A stretch of 64,000 nucleotides of DNA from Planctomycetaceae bacterium (GTDB taxonomy: Bacteria; Planctomycetota; Phycisphaerae; UBA1845; UTPLA1). The first letter of the stretch is position 1, and every line of letters starts with the position of its first letter. This document shows, in pieces, positions 8,294 through 17,085 of this stretch. The position numbers and the translations under genes are program-made. The stretch spans positions 2,108,001 through 2,172,000 of the forward strand of contig CP030884.1 in the NCBI GenBank assembly GCA_006969385.1, read 5' to 3'. The notes beneath the pieces are model-generated. The model saw only the letters and a program-made list of their open reading frames with translations, had not been told where the DNA came from and did not search any database.

Positions 8294-8333
8294 TGTTCGA
8301 GGACATGGGTAACTGTTCAGGGACATGGGTAAC
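8294..8333 (+). repeat. Tandem 20-bp repeat resembling IS481-type end sequence
   Basis: Two adjacent 20-bp units are identical except for two positions: TGTTCGAGGACATGGGTAAC (8294-8313) and TGTTCAGGGACATGGGTAAC (8314-8333). From general knowledge, TGTTCAGGGACATGGGT is similar to terminal inverted repeats of IS481-family elements. No transposase is present nearby, so this would be a residual scar. The assignment is from memory and unverified. Confidence 0.5.
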
Positions 8334-8355
8334 ACTTTGGACGTCGCGTGTGTTT

Positions 8356-8400
8356 GGTCCCCCAGCCCCGGAGTGGCAGGGGCACCCGAGCGATGTTGCA
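8356..8400 (+). repeat. Dispersed GGGGCACCCGA-family repeat
   Basis: This copy (GGTCCCCCAGCCCCGGAGTG, then GCAGGGGCACCCGAGCGATGTTGCA) is the reverse complement counterpart of 6165-6199 and resembles 8246-8279. The whole 8196-8532 stretch between the terminator and sixA contains only these repeats and no gene. Confidence 0.65.
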
Positions 8401-8532
8401 CGTTGCGGAGGGACACGTGCACGCGGTGTTGTGGGCGCGAGCGCTCGCGGAAGGCTCGCGCGTTATTGCGTGTGATCGTATCTCGCCCGTGCGTTATGAT
8501 CGTCGCCGAAACTGCGAAGAGGGGAGCCCGTC

Positions 8533-9033
8533 TTGTTGATATATCTCGTAAGACATGCGATTGCCGAAGACCGCGAGTTGCGAGCGGATTTGCCCGACGA
8601 AGCGCGGCGCTTAACGGACAAAGGTGTGCGGCGGATGCGCAAGGCGGTCGAAGGATTGGCCGCGCTCGAGGTCGAAGTCGACACGATCTGGACCAGTCCG
8701 CTGCGCCGAGCCAAAGAGACGGCCGAACTGCTCGCCGAGTTACCCACGTTCGATGGCGATATCAAAGAAGTGCGCGACCTCGAACCGGGCGGCGATTTGA
8801 ACGGCGCGATCAAGCGACTGATCGGCGTCGGCAACGGGCTGCGGGTGGCGCTGGTGGGCCACGAGCCCGATATGAGCATGCTCATGATGCGGCTGATCGG
8901 CGGTGTCGAGGACGACGGCGTGCGATTCAAAAAAGGCGCGGTCGCATGTCTGGAATTTGACGGCGACCGCGCGCCGCCGCGGGCCGAGCTGCAATGGTTC
9001 GTCACGCCGAAACAGTTACGCCGGATGGCGTGA
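8533..9033 (+). CDS. sixA: Phosphohistidine phosphatase SixA
   Basis: SixA is a small histidine-acid phosphatase that removes phosphate from phosphohistidine in HPt and related proteins. The 166-aa frame has the RHG-like motif LVRHAIAED (catalytic His about residue 8), the second Arg in TSPLRRAKETA, and the C-terminal catalytic His in VALVGHEPDMS, all as in the family. The start is a TTG at 8533 with a purine-rich GAAGAGGGGAG upstream; ATG alternatives would remove the active site. It is followed by Ppx/GppA and Ppk1 genes on the same strand. That is a recurrent neighbourhood for SixA in bacteria and suggests a role in phosphate or polyphosphate physiology. Confidence 0.9.
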   Translation: MLIYLVRHAIAEDRELRADLPDEARRLTDKGVRRMRKAVEGLAALEVEVDTIWTSPLRRAKETAELLAELPTFDGDIKEVRDLEPGGDLNGAIKRLIGVGNGLRVALVGHEPDMSMLMMRLIGGVEDDGVRFKKGAVACLEFDGDRAPPRAELQWFVTPKQLRRMA

Positions 9034-9111
9034 TTCATTCAGAGGTATCGGCGACTCGGTAAACCATGACTCGATTGGCGATAGGAACGGCGCTGGCGTA
9101 GAAAATTGGGA

Positions 9112-9145
9112 CCCCCTCCCAAACCCATCCGTGCGAGGGAGGGGG
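9112..9145. repeat. Intergenic CCCCCTCCC/GGGAGGGGG palindrome
   Basis: A perfect 9-bp stem (9112-9120 with 9137-9145) has a 16-nt loop. It lies in the 301-bp gap between sixA and ppx. Imperfect relatives occur at 48223-48254 and 59312-59371. There is no T-run, so it is not a convincing intrinsic terminator. Confidence 0.5.
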
Positions 9146-9194
9146 ATTCTAAGGGGCTGCCATCGGTGATTTGCGGGGGCGGTATTCCGATGAT

Positions 9195-9224
9195 TTGGGA
9201 TAGCGTTCGATATGTTGATATGAT
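9195..9224 (+). promoter_or_regulatory. Candidate sigma-70 promoter of ppx-ppk
   Basis: TTGGGA (9195-9200) and TATGAT (9219-9224) are separated by 18 bp, about 110 bp ahead of the ppx GTG start. The boxes deviate from consensus at two and one positions. Supported only by pattern. Confidence 0.3.
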
Positions 9225-9334
9225 AGAGGTACTCTTAGACGCCATCCGATGAACCGAGAGCCCGACGGCAAAGGAACCGCGTTATTCACTCCCAAGATCC
9301 CCAGCCATTCTCTGTAGTACCGTTCGAGGCCGCG

Positions 9335-10954
9335 GTGGCGCTCGACGATCCCACCGCGATCGCCACCGAGATTCCCACGGTCGCCGACAGTATGCCGCCG
9401 GTCACGCGCTTCGCGGCGATCGATATCGGCACCAACAGCATTCATCTTGTGATTGCGGAAATCTCACCGCAAGGTGATTTTCGCGTTCTGGGTCGCGAGA
9501 AAGACATGGTGCAAATCGGCAAGGGCGGCTTCAGCGAACATCGCCTGACCGACGAAGCGATGGATGCCGGGATTCTCGCCTTGCGTCGGTTTAAGAAGCT
9601 GGCCGAATCGCAAGATGTAAAGAAGTTTCGCGTGGTTGCCACCAGTGCCGTGCGCGAAGCGCATAATGGTGGTGAGTTCGTTACGCGCGTGCGCGAAGAA
9701 CTTGGGTTGCGCGTGACGGTCATTCCGGCCGACGAAGAAGGCAGGCTGATCTATCTCGGCGTACGGCATGCGATGCAATTGGCACCGGCAGGTGATGCTG
9801 ACGACTTAATCGTCGATATCGGCGGCGGTAGCGTCGAGTGCATTGCTTGCAACGCGCAGCAGGCATGGTTTATCCAGAGCGTAAAGCTCGGCGGCGCGCG
9901 GATGGCCGAGCTGTTTCTGCATGCCGATCCGCCCGATGCCAATGATATCAAGGCGATGCGTCGGCATCTGCGCAAGGTGCTCGATCCGGTACTGGAGCGC
10001 ATCGGCGAGCGACCGATCCGGCGTTGCATCGTGACCAGCGGTGCCGCCCGCAGCATTGCGACGATTTGCGCCAAGCAGCGGCCGCCGCTCGTGGAAGGCG
10101 TCGATAACGAACTGCGAATCCCGCGGGTAGAAGCACAAGAACTAAAAGACCGCCTGCTGCGAATGACGCGTGCCGAGCGTTTGGCGCTGCCGGGGATGGA
10201 TGAGAAGCGCGTCGACTCGAATATTCCCGCGCTGTTTGTGTTCCTGCGCGTGATGCAGCGCTTCAAATTTGATACGTTGGTGCATTGCGATTTCGCCTTG
10301 CGCGAAGGCGTGATGATCGATTACATCGCCAAGCATCGGCAGAAGCTGGCGGCGCGGGCGACATGGCCCAATCCGCGCACGCGCAGCGTGGTGAGCCTGG
10401 CAGAACGCTGTAATTATCGCCGTCAGCATTCGCAACAAGTGGCGGCGTTGGCGCGGGTGTTGTTCGATCAACTCGCGGGGCTGCACGAACTCGATTATTC
10501 GTATAAGGAATTGCTATCGCACGCGGCTTTGTTGCACGATATCGGCCACCTCATCAGCCACGAAGGCCACCACAAGCATAGCTACTATCTGATTCGCAAT
10601 GGTTCGCTCAAGGGCTTCGGCGAACAGGAAGTCGAAATCATCGCCAACGTGGCGCGCTACCACCGTAAGGAGCGGCCCAAAAAGAGTCATTACTCGTTTA
10701 AGAATCTCAAGCCGGTGCATCGACGACCGGTCCGCAAGTTAGCGGTCCTGTTGCGTTTGGCGGATGCGTTGGATCGCAACAGCTTTTCGGTCGTGCATTC
10801 CTTGCGCTGTCGGCAGGAGCGCGACCGCGTCGAGATTGAGATTTACGCCCAGCAGGATGCCGAGATCGAGATGTGGTGTGCCAAGCGCCATGCCGATCTT
10901 TTCGAGCGGGAATTCGATCGCGCACTCGATATCGTGCTGCACGAAGAGGCGTAG
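9335..10954 (+). CDS. ppx: Exopolyphosphatase / guanosine pentaphosphatase (Ppx/GppA) with HD domain
   Basis: This 539-aa enzyme is expected to hydrolyse polyphosphate and/or pppGpp. The N-terminal acetate kinase/Hsp70-like phosphatase core starts at RFAAIDIGTNSIHLVIAE, with the P-loop-like DIGGGSVECI segment and the catalytic Glu region (TSAVREAHNG). The C-terminal ~200 residues are the helical HD-type domain (LLSHAALLHDIGHLISHEGHH, then VARYHRKERP), as in long Ppx proteins. The GTG at 9335 follows GAGG at 9326-9329 and the frame is blocked by a stop at 9236. It precedes ppk1 by 118 bp. Ppx versus GppA cannot be separated by sequence alone. Confidence 0.93.
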   Translation: MALDDPTAIATEIPTVADSMPPVTRFAAIDIGTNSIHLVIAEISPQGDFRVLGREKDMVQIGKGGFSEHRLTDEAMDAGILALRRFKKLAESQDVKKFRVVATSAVREAHNGGEFVTRVREELGLRVTVIPADEEGRLIYLGVRHAMQLAPAGDADDLIVDIGGGSVECIACNAQQAWFIQSVKLGGARMAELFLHADPPDANDIKAMRRHLRKVLDPVLERIGERPIRRCIVTSGAARSIATICAKQRPPLVEGVDNELRIPRVEAQELKDRLLRMTRAERLALPGMDEKRVDSNIPALFVFLRVMQRFKFDTLVHCDFALREGVMIDYIAKHRQKLAARATWPNPRTRSVVSLAERCNYRRQHSQQVAALARVLFDQLAGLHELDYSYKELLSHAALLHDIGHLISHEGHHKHSYYLIRNGSLKGFGEQEVEIIANVARYHRKERPKKSHYSFKNLKPVHRRPVRKLAVLLRLADALDRNSFSVVHSLRCRQERDRVEIEIYAQQDAEIEMWCAKRHADLFEREFDRALDIVLHEEA

Positions 10955-11072
10955 GCAAAGCAGCTCCTTTTTGCCCGTTGTTCCGCCGAATACTACAATA
11001 TCCGGCTGTCTTTAATGATAGCTGGGCGGGGCGAGCGTTCGCGCTGCCCTACCGAGACCGGAGCCTGCGGAC

Positions 11073-13226
11073 ATGACGTCCACCACCGAACCATCAAAAG
11101 GCGAAACGCCGACCGCCGAGCAAGACCTGAGCGGGATTTTCATCAACCGCGAGTTGAGCTGGTTGGACTTTAATGCGCGCGTCTTGCACGAAGCAACCGA
11201 CGAACGCACGCCGCTGTTGGAGCGATTGCGTTTTCTCAGCATCTTTACGTCGAACCTCGACGAGTTCTTTATGAAACGCGTTGGCGGGTTGAAGCGGCAG
11301 ATTGCGGCCAACGTGACGGCGCTAACGCCCGACGGCATGACGGCCTCGCAACAGATGCAGGGCATTCGCCGCGCGTGCTTCCCGATGTTGATCGAACAAG
11401 CGCGGATTTACCGCAGCGCGATCGTGCCGGCGCTGAAAGAACACGGCATCGCGCTGCTCGATTGGAAGCATCTCAGCGAATCCGAAGTGCGTTTTGCCGA
11501 ACGCTATTTCTTTCAAAACGTGTTTCCGATTCTGACGCCGATGGCCGTCGATCCGGGGCATCCGTTTCCGTATTTGTCAAACCTATCGCTTTCACTTGGC
11601 GTGAAGATGCATCATCCGCGGCTCGACGACCAGTTGTTTGCACGCGTGAAGGTGCCAGACATGCTGCCCGGTTGGCTGCCGCTGCCCAACAGCCCGGGCG
11701 GAGAACTGCGCTTCGTGCGCCTGCTCGATGTGATTCGTTACAACCTCGATGCGCTGTTCCCCGGCATGGAAGTGTTGAGCGTAACGCCGTTTCGTGTGAC
11801 GCGCAATGCCGATATCGAACGCGACGAGGAAGACGCCGAAGACCTGCTCGAACTGATCGCTCAGGAATTGCGCGAGCGCCGCTTCGAGCGCATCGTGCGG
11901 CTCGAACACGACCGTAGCGCCGATCCGTGGACCGTGCATTTTTTGATGAACGAGTTGCAACTGGCCAAGCAGGATGTGTACGAGCTAAACGGCGAACTCG
12001 ATTACACCGGTATGGGGCAGATTTGCGATTTGGACCGCCCGGAACTGCGCTATTCCACCTGGATGCCGGCGCTACCGCAGCGTTTGAAAGACGAGGATGC
12101 GGATATCTTTAGCATCATTCGTTCCGGCGATTTGATGGTGCATCACCCGTTTGAGAGCTTTTCCGAGAGCGTCGAGAAGTTTATTCGCAACGCCGCCAAC
12201 GACCCGAAGGTTTTGGCGATCAAGATCACGCTCTATCGCATCGGAGATAGCCGTTCGCTGATGGATAGCCTGATCGGCGCGGCCGAGCAGGGTAAGCAGG
12301 TTGTTTGCTTGGTCGAACTGAAGGCGCGCTTCGATGAACAGCGCAATATCTTTTGGGCGCAGCAACTCGAACGCGCGGGCGTGCACGTCGTGTACGGAAT
12401 CGTGGGCTTAAAAACGCACACCAAGCTCTCGCTCGTGATTCGACACGAGGACGACGGCATTCGCGCCTACACCCACATCGGCACCGGCAACTACAACATT
12501 CAAACGGCGCGGTTGTACACCGACATCGGCTTGTTCACCTGTCGCGAGGAGATGACCTCCGAATTGGTGGAGCTGTTCCATTACCTCACGGGACACTCGC
12601 TGAAGGTCGATTACGATACGCTGCTGGTCGCGCCGGTGAACATGCGCGAACGCTTCACGGCGATGATCGAGCGCGAGATCGAACATCAGCAGGCGGGGCG
12701 GCCGGCGGGGATCGTGGCGAAGATGAACAGCCTCGAAGATCGCCGCATCGTCGAAGTCTTGTCGCGCGCCTCGCAAGCGGGGGTGCCGATCAAGTTGATC
12801 GTGCGCGGATTCTGTTGTTTGCGGCCGCAGGTGCCCGGGCTTACCGAAAACATCGAGATCATGTCGGTCATCGGACGCTTCCTGGAGCATTCGCGTATCT
12901 TCCATTTCCGCAACGGAGCCGAGAACGAAGCCGACGGCGAGTTCTTCATCGGCTCGGCCGATTGGATGTATCGCAATCTCAATCGCCGCGTCGAATTGAT
13001 CGCGCCGGTCGTCGATGCAACCTGTCGGCAGCGACTGTGGGAGATTCTGCAGATGCTGCTGGCCGATCAACGGCAAGCGTGGGATATGAACGCGGACGGC
13101 ACTTACACCCAGCGTCAGCCCGCCAACGACGACGAGGCGATCGGTATCCACGAGCGCCTAATGCAGATGGCGCGGCGCGCGGCCGATCGCGTGGGGCTCA
13201 CGCTCGATAGTGACAATCAGGCGTAG
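11073..13226 (+). CDS. ppk1: Polyphosphate kinase 1
   Basis: Ppk1 (717 aa, full length) reversibly polymerises the terminal phosphate of ATP into polyphosphate, through an autophosphorylated histidine. All four domains are present: N-terminal FINRELSWLDFNARVL; a head domain; the first phospholipase-D-like catalytic domain with THTKLSLVIRHEDD (His about 449, the phosphorylated position); and the second with RGFCCLRPQVPGLTENI and LEHSRIF (His about 606). The arginine-rich IKITLYRIG motif is also seen. ATG 11073 fits the family start. A methyltransferase-like gene starts 3 bp after the stop. Membership in the sixA-ppx-ppk1 run indicates coordinated polyphosphate turnover. Confidence 0.97.
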   Translation: MTSTTEPSKGETPTAEQDLSGIFINRELSWLDFNARVLHEATDERTPLLERLRFLSIFTSNLDEFFMKRVGGLKRQIAANVTALTPDGMTASQQMQGIRRACFPMLIEQARIYRSAIVPALKEHGIALLDWKHLSESEVRFAERYFFQNVFPILTPMAVDPGHPFPYLSNLSLSLGVKMHHPRLDDQLFARVKVPDMLPGWLPLPNSPGGELRFVRLLDVIRYNLDALFPGMEVLSVTPFRVTRNADIERDEEDAEDLLELIAQELRERRFERIVRLEHDRSADPWTVHFLMNELQLAKQDVYELNGELDYTGMGQICDLDRPELRYSTWMPALPQRLKDEDADIFSIIRSGDLMVHHPFESFSESVEKFIRNAANDPKVLAIKITLYRIGDSRSLMDSLIGAAEQGKQVVCLVELKARFDEQRNIFWAQQLERAGVHVVYGIVGLKTHTKLSLVIRHEDDGIRAYTHIGTGNYNIQTARLYTDIGLFTCREEMTSELVELFHYLTGHSLKVDYDTLLVAPVNMRERFTAMIEREIEHQQAGRPAGIVAKMNSLEDRRIVEVLSRASQAGVPIKLIVRGFCCLRPQVPGLTENIEIMSVIGRFLEHSRIFHFRNGAENEADGEFFIGSADWMYRNLNRRVELIAPVVDATCRQRLWEILQMLLADQRQAWDMNADGTYTQRQPANDDEAIGIHERLMQMARRAADRVGLTLDSDNQA

Positions 13227-13229
13227 GGC

Positions 13230-14114
13230 ATGTTCGGTGGCCAAGTCGCCGATGAACACTATATGGCGCAGCCACCAAAAGATTATCAGGAATTGTCGGA
13301 AGCGACCGAACCGTTGGCGGTGCCTCGCGCGCAGCCGGTCGCGAACGACGACGCGCCCGCATCAGATAACGAACTGATTCAACTTTGGTGGCGTTTGCCC
13401 GACTGGTTTTTTCGAGCGGTCGGCATCAGTTTTTTTGTTCTCTACGGCGGCTGGCGTGTATCACGCTATGACGCGTTTTCAGACTTAGCCATAAAGTTGC
13501 AATTACCGCTGGTCGGAGGCGACGTCTGGGTTCCCGCGCCGAGCTTACTTGTTGATGTCACGTATCTGTTGATCGTTGCAGGGTTTTGTCTGCGGATTCA
13601 ACCCCTGCGCCGCGTCAGCGATGTAAAGATGATCGTGGTTTCCATGACTGGAGCTCTATTCCCCTTCTTGCCACTCGTCATCGGTGGTTGGTTAACGATG
13701 TTTGTTGGTAACCCGCCAGCGCGCGATTATCAGTTGTTTATCGGCTTTGCGGAAGAAGCGCAGTTGATGCAAGCCAAAGTGGCGCTGGGAATCGTTCTTA
13801 ACCTTGTCGCGCTGCTAATCGAAATCTGGGGCTACGCCTATCTCGTGCGGTCGGTCAGCATCGTGCCGGAAGCGCGCGAGTTAAAAGTGACCGGTCCGTA
13901 TCGCTTGGTGCGGCATCCGATCTACTTGGGGCAAATTTTGGCTCAGATTGCGGTGTGGTTGTTGCTCGCGCGCTGGCATCCGGTTTGGCTGTTGTTTGTG
14001 GGCGTCTTCGCCGCGTTTCAGCTTATTCGTGCGCGATGGGAAGATCGCGTACTGGAAGCGGCGTTTGGCGAACCCTATCGCGTCTGGAAAAAGCGGACTT
14101 TCTGGTTTGTATAG
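13230..14114 (+). CDS. Isoprenylcysteine carboxyl methyltransferase-like membrane protein
   Basis: This 294-aa integral membrane protein has 5-6 hydrophobic segments. The C-terminal segment GPYRLVRHPIYLGQ...WEDRVLEAAFGEPYRVWKKR is the SAM-binding signature of ICMT/PEMT (NnrU-like) methyltransferases. In bacteria these are mostly uncharacterised and may methylate phospholipids or isoprenoid-type small molecules rather than prenylated proteins. The N-terminal ~50 residues are hydrophilic. ATG 13230 (3 bp after ppk1) is used; ATG 13263 would also work. Same-strand proximity suggests cotranscription with ppk1. No functional link to polyphosphate is known to me. Confidence 0.8.
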   Translation: MFGGQVADEHYMAQPPKDYQELSEATEPLAVPRAQPVANDDAPASDNELIQLWWRLPDWFFRAVGISFFVLYGGWRVSRYDAFSDLAIKLQLPLVGGDVWVPAPSLLVDVTYLLIVAGFCLRIQPLRRVSDVKMIVVSMTGALFPFLPLVIGGWLTMFVGNPPARDYQLFIGFAEEAQLMQAKVALGIVLNLVALLIEIWGYAYLVRSVSIVPEARELKVTGPYRLVRHPIYLGQILAQIAVWLLLARWHPVWLLFVGVFAAFQLIRARWEDRVLEAAFGEPYRVWKKRTFWFV

Positions 14115-14260
14115 CGTCTTGCGGCGAGGCGTTGCGCGGGCGTTACCGAAGTTTTTTCATTTTAGTTGCGACAGAATTTATACTTTCGTTTCTGTGGCAA
14201 CGTCGCACATAAGGGTGCACGGATCGGTTGCCTTCACATCACTTGCAGAGGTAGCTAACG

Positions 14261-15019
14261 ATGGGCGTTGCAAAGATCGTGGTTGTTGAGGATGAAGATG
14301 CCATCCGCATGGGCATTGCCGCCGCGCTGGATCGCGCCGGGTACGATGTGGTCGAATGCGCCGATGGCGAAGCCGGTTTGCACGCCGCGCGCCTGTCCGA
14401 TGTCGATCTGGTGTTGCTCGATCTGATGATGCCCAAGATGGACGGCATGACGGTTCTGGCCGAACTACGCAAGACGCACTCGGCGCTGCCCGTCATTATC
14501 CTGTCGGCCCGCGGTGAGGAAGACGATCGCGTCGGCGGCCTCAAGGGCGGGGCCGATGATTACGTGGTAAAGCCATTTTCGCCGCGCGAACTGCTCGCGC
14601 GGGTTGAAGCTGTGTTGCGCCGCACGCCCGAGCGACCGTCGCCGGTCAAGGGCCTGCTCGTCAACGGGACGCCCATCGACTTGGAACGTCGCGAGATTCG
14701 GCCCACCGACAAACCCACCGTCGCCCTTTCCGAAACGGAGTGTCAGATTTTGGCGCACTTGGCTTGCAACCGCGGCCGCGCCGTGGCGCGCGACGAACTG
14801 CTACTGCGCATTTGGGGGCTTAGCGGTAAGGGCATCGAAACGCGGACCGTCGATATGCACGTGGCCCGATTGCGTGGCAAGCTGAGCGACGCTTGCGGTG
14901 AAACGGCCGCCGACGCAGTGGCGACGGTGCGGGGCAAAGGATACATGCTCGGCTCGATGGTCGAATCGATCGGCGACGCGGCGGCGCAGCCCGACGCTTC
15001 CGAAGCGGGGCCGGCCTAA
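14261..15019 (+). CDS. OmpR/PhoB-family response regulator
   Basis: This 252-aa protein is a transcription factor activated by phosphorylation. The receiver domain (residues ~5-120) has the acidic pair ED at residues 10-11, phosphoacceptor Asp ~54 in LLDLMMPKMDG, and Thr/Ser and Lys positions in ILSAR and YVVKPF. The C-terminal winged-helix DNA-binding domain carries the trans-activation motifs SETECQILAHLACNRGRAVARDELL and RTVDMHVARLRGKL. A GAGG ribosome site precedes ATG 14261. The adjacent histidine kinase starts 8 bp after its stop, so they are a two-component pair. A weak TTTTCA-19 bp-TATACT promoter-like pair lies at 14154-14184. Confidence 0.93.
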   Translation: MGVAKIVVVEDEDAIRMGIAAALDRAGYDVVECADGEAGLHAARLSDVDLVLLDLMMPKMDGMTVLAELRKTHSALPVIILSARGEEDDRVGGLKGGADDYVVKPFSPRELLARVEAVLRRTPERPSPVKGLLVNGTPIDLERREIRPTDKPTVALSETECQILAHLACNRGRAVARDELLLRIWGLSGKGIETRTVDMHVARLRGKLSDACGETAADAVATVRGKGYMLGSMVESIGDAAAQPDASEAGPA

Positions 15020-15027
15020 GATTTATC

Positions 15028-16920
15028 ATGCAGCAATCTCTGGCGAAAACCCGTCGCAACGTGATCATCGGCGCCTGCGTGGTGTGGGGGCTGGTGGTCG
15101 TCGGCATTGCGCTCGCGAGCTACCAAACGGTCGAGTTGGAACGCGAACGCATCCTCACTGCCCAGCGCGCATCGCACGACGATACCGTGGCGCTGGCAAT
15201 GTACCGCCTCGATGCGATCGAGGCCGACATTCGCAAGCATCGCGATTACGACTTCGATGTGTTCAAGCCCGAGTATCAACCGCGCGAGGCATACGACCGC
15301 AATACGGGGGCTGCGCTCGACGTCGATAAGTTACCGATCCTGCCGTCGCCATTAGCGGAAGGGAACTTTCCCGATTGGGTGTTGTTTCATTTTCAAGTCG
15401 GGCCCAATCACTGGGTGTCGCCGCAACTCGGAACCGAAGAGGAATTTGCGCGCCCCACGTTGGTGCAATCGTCGGACGCGCGATCCGAGCTCATCACCAA
15501 AGCGAATTGGTTCGATGCGCTGCGCCATTTCTACGAAGCGGAGGATTTGCGCACGATCGCGCTCGAATCCAAGGTGGCCGCCGATACCCGCGCGGGTATA
15601 AGTGGCGCAGACGCAACGCTGAACCGACAAGCGGCGCAACCGCTGACCCCTTTACCACGTACCGACATGGAGAATCAGCGCCGACGTCAAGAAATCCAGA
15701 TGGCGGCAGGTCCGCAGTTACAGCGCTGCGACTGTCGGCCCATTATTGCGGAAACCGCTTACCGAGGTCGTAACCCGCATCGCGAGCGCGGTGCGGAATG
15801 CTTGGAATACGCCGGTACCGAAATGCTGCCGACTTGGCTGAAGCTGTCGTTAGACGGGCACGAGCAGTTGGCTTTGTTGCGCTATGTTTATGCGGATACC
15901 GAAGATGACAACGACCTCTGGGCGGTGCAAGGTGTGTTATTTGATTGGCCGCGTTTGAAAGCCACGATGGAAGCGGAGATCGGTGACTTACTGCCCGGCG
16001 CGCGGATCGAACCGATGCCGTTAGACGCCATGCATACGTCGGTCTCACTCAACTCCATTCCCGCCCATTTGGTCGGGACCGAGATGCAGGCGGGCAACGT
16101 TACCGGTATGGCACTGCGACGGTTGGGGTGGGGCCTGAGTTTGATTTGGTTGATTACCATCGCGGCCGTCACGGCGACGATCTACGGCGCGATCCGATAC
16201 TTCCGTACCATCGAGCGGCGCATGCGCTTTACGTCGGCCGTCACGCACGAGTTACGCACGCCGTTAACGTCGTTTCAGATTTATTCGGATTTGTTGGGCG
16301 ACCTGCGCGACGACGAAGGCGATCAGCGGCGCAAATACGTGGGCATCTTGCAGCAAGAATCGCGACGGTTGTCTAAATTGGTGGAAAACGTGTTTGCCTA
16401 TTCGCGCGTGGCCGAGTCAGGTGCCAAGCTTGCGGTTAAGCCGATCGATACGCAGACGATTTTGGACGACCTTTCGCGCGATACCGAACAATGCCGCAAC
16501 AACGGCACGCAACGGTCCTTGGTGGTCGACAATAAAGTCGGCGCGGCCAAGACGATCGAGACCGACCCGGGTTACGTCAGCCAAATCCTGATCAATCTGG
16601 TCGAGAACGCATGCAAGTACGGCGGCAGCGATCAAATTTATGTGACGGCCCGACCGACAGCCAATGACGGCGTGGCCGTGGAAATCGATGATGGTGGGCC
16701 GGGCATCGACCCGTCGGAATTGAACTCGATCTTCGATCCGTTCCGGCGTGGCAAAGATGCCAAAACCCAAGCCACGGGCGGTATGGGGCTGGGTTTGGCG
16801 CTCTCGCGCTTTTGGGCCGATTGTTTGCAGGGCAAACTCTCCGTGCAGCGCAGCCCGCGCAACGGCGGCCATTATTCCTGCTTCGTTTTGGAGCTGCCCA
16901 ATCGGGTGCAAAGCAGTTAG
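15028..16920 (+). CDS. Sensor histidine kinase
   Basis: This 630-aa membrane histidine kinase is the partner of the preceding response regulator. One transmembrane helix is near residues 12-32 (VIIGACVVWGLVVVGIAL). A long extracytoplasmic sensor region of about 330 residues follows, with no family recognised and some low-complexity charged stretches. The second helix (GLSLIWLITIAAVTATIYG) leads to the HisKA domain with THELRTPLTSF (His about 407). A HATPase_c domain follows with the N box (LVENACKYGG), G1 (DDGGPGIDPSE) and G2 (GMGLGLALS). The large sensor domain is the interesting unknown. No PAS or HAMP domain was seen. Confidence 0.92.
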   Translation: MQQSLAKTRRNVIIGACVVWGLVVVGIALASYQTVELERERILTAQRASHDDTVALAMYRLDAIEADIRKHRDYDFDVFKPEYQPREAYDRNTGAALDVDKLPILPSPLAEGNFPDWVLFHFQVGPNHWVSPQLGTEEEFARPTLVQSSDARSELITKANWFDALRHFYEAEDLRTIALESKVAADTRAGISGADATLNRQAAQPLTPLPRTDMENQRRRQEIQMAAGPQLQRCDCRPIIAETAYRGRNPHRERGAECLEYAGTEMLPTWLKLSLDGHEQLALLRYVYADTEDDNDLWAVQGVLFDWPRLKATMEAEIGDLLPGARIEPMPLDAMHTSVSLNSIPAHLVGTEMQAGNVTGMALRRLGWGLSLIWLITIAAVTATIYGAIRYFRTIERRMRFTSAVTHELRTPLTSFQIYSDLLGDLRDDEGDQRRKYVGILQQESRRLSKLVENVFAYSRVAESGAKLAVKPIDTQTILDDLSRDTEQCRNNGTQRSLVVDNKVGAAKTIETDPGYVSQILINLVENACKYGGSDQIYVTARPTANDGVAVEIDDGGPGIDPSELNSIFDPFRRGKDAKTQATGGMGLGLALSRFWADCLQGKLSVQRSPRNGGHYSCFVLELPNRVQSS

Positions 16921-17085
16921 CGGCCTAACTTTATGACTATACGAAGTTTCCGCACATCCCGCTAATCGCAAGGCGGCAAGAATTGCCGATCGCTTCAACC
17001 TCCTTCCCGCAATCGACCGATATTCCCTAAGCAACCAAACGTGGTCGTGCTCGTAGCGGCGCGCTGCCGAGGGGAGGCATCGGAT

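Noticed and set aside
8294..8333. CRISPR-like array
   Set aside because: Only two direct units with no spacers; more like an element end.
9112..9145. Intrinsic terminator after sixA
   Set aside because: The perfect stem has no T-run on either strand, and relatives recur in other gaps, so it is listed as a repeat.
12408..13151. Minus-strand frame (247 codons) antisense to ppk1
   Set aside because: Ppk1 catalytic motifs lie on the opposite strand; this is a codon-bias shadow.
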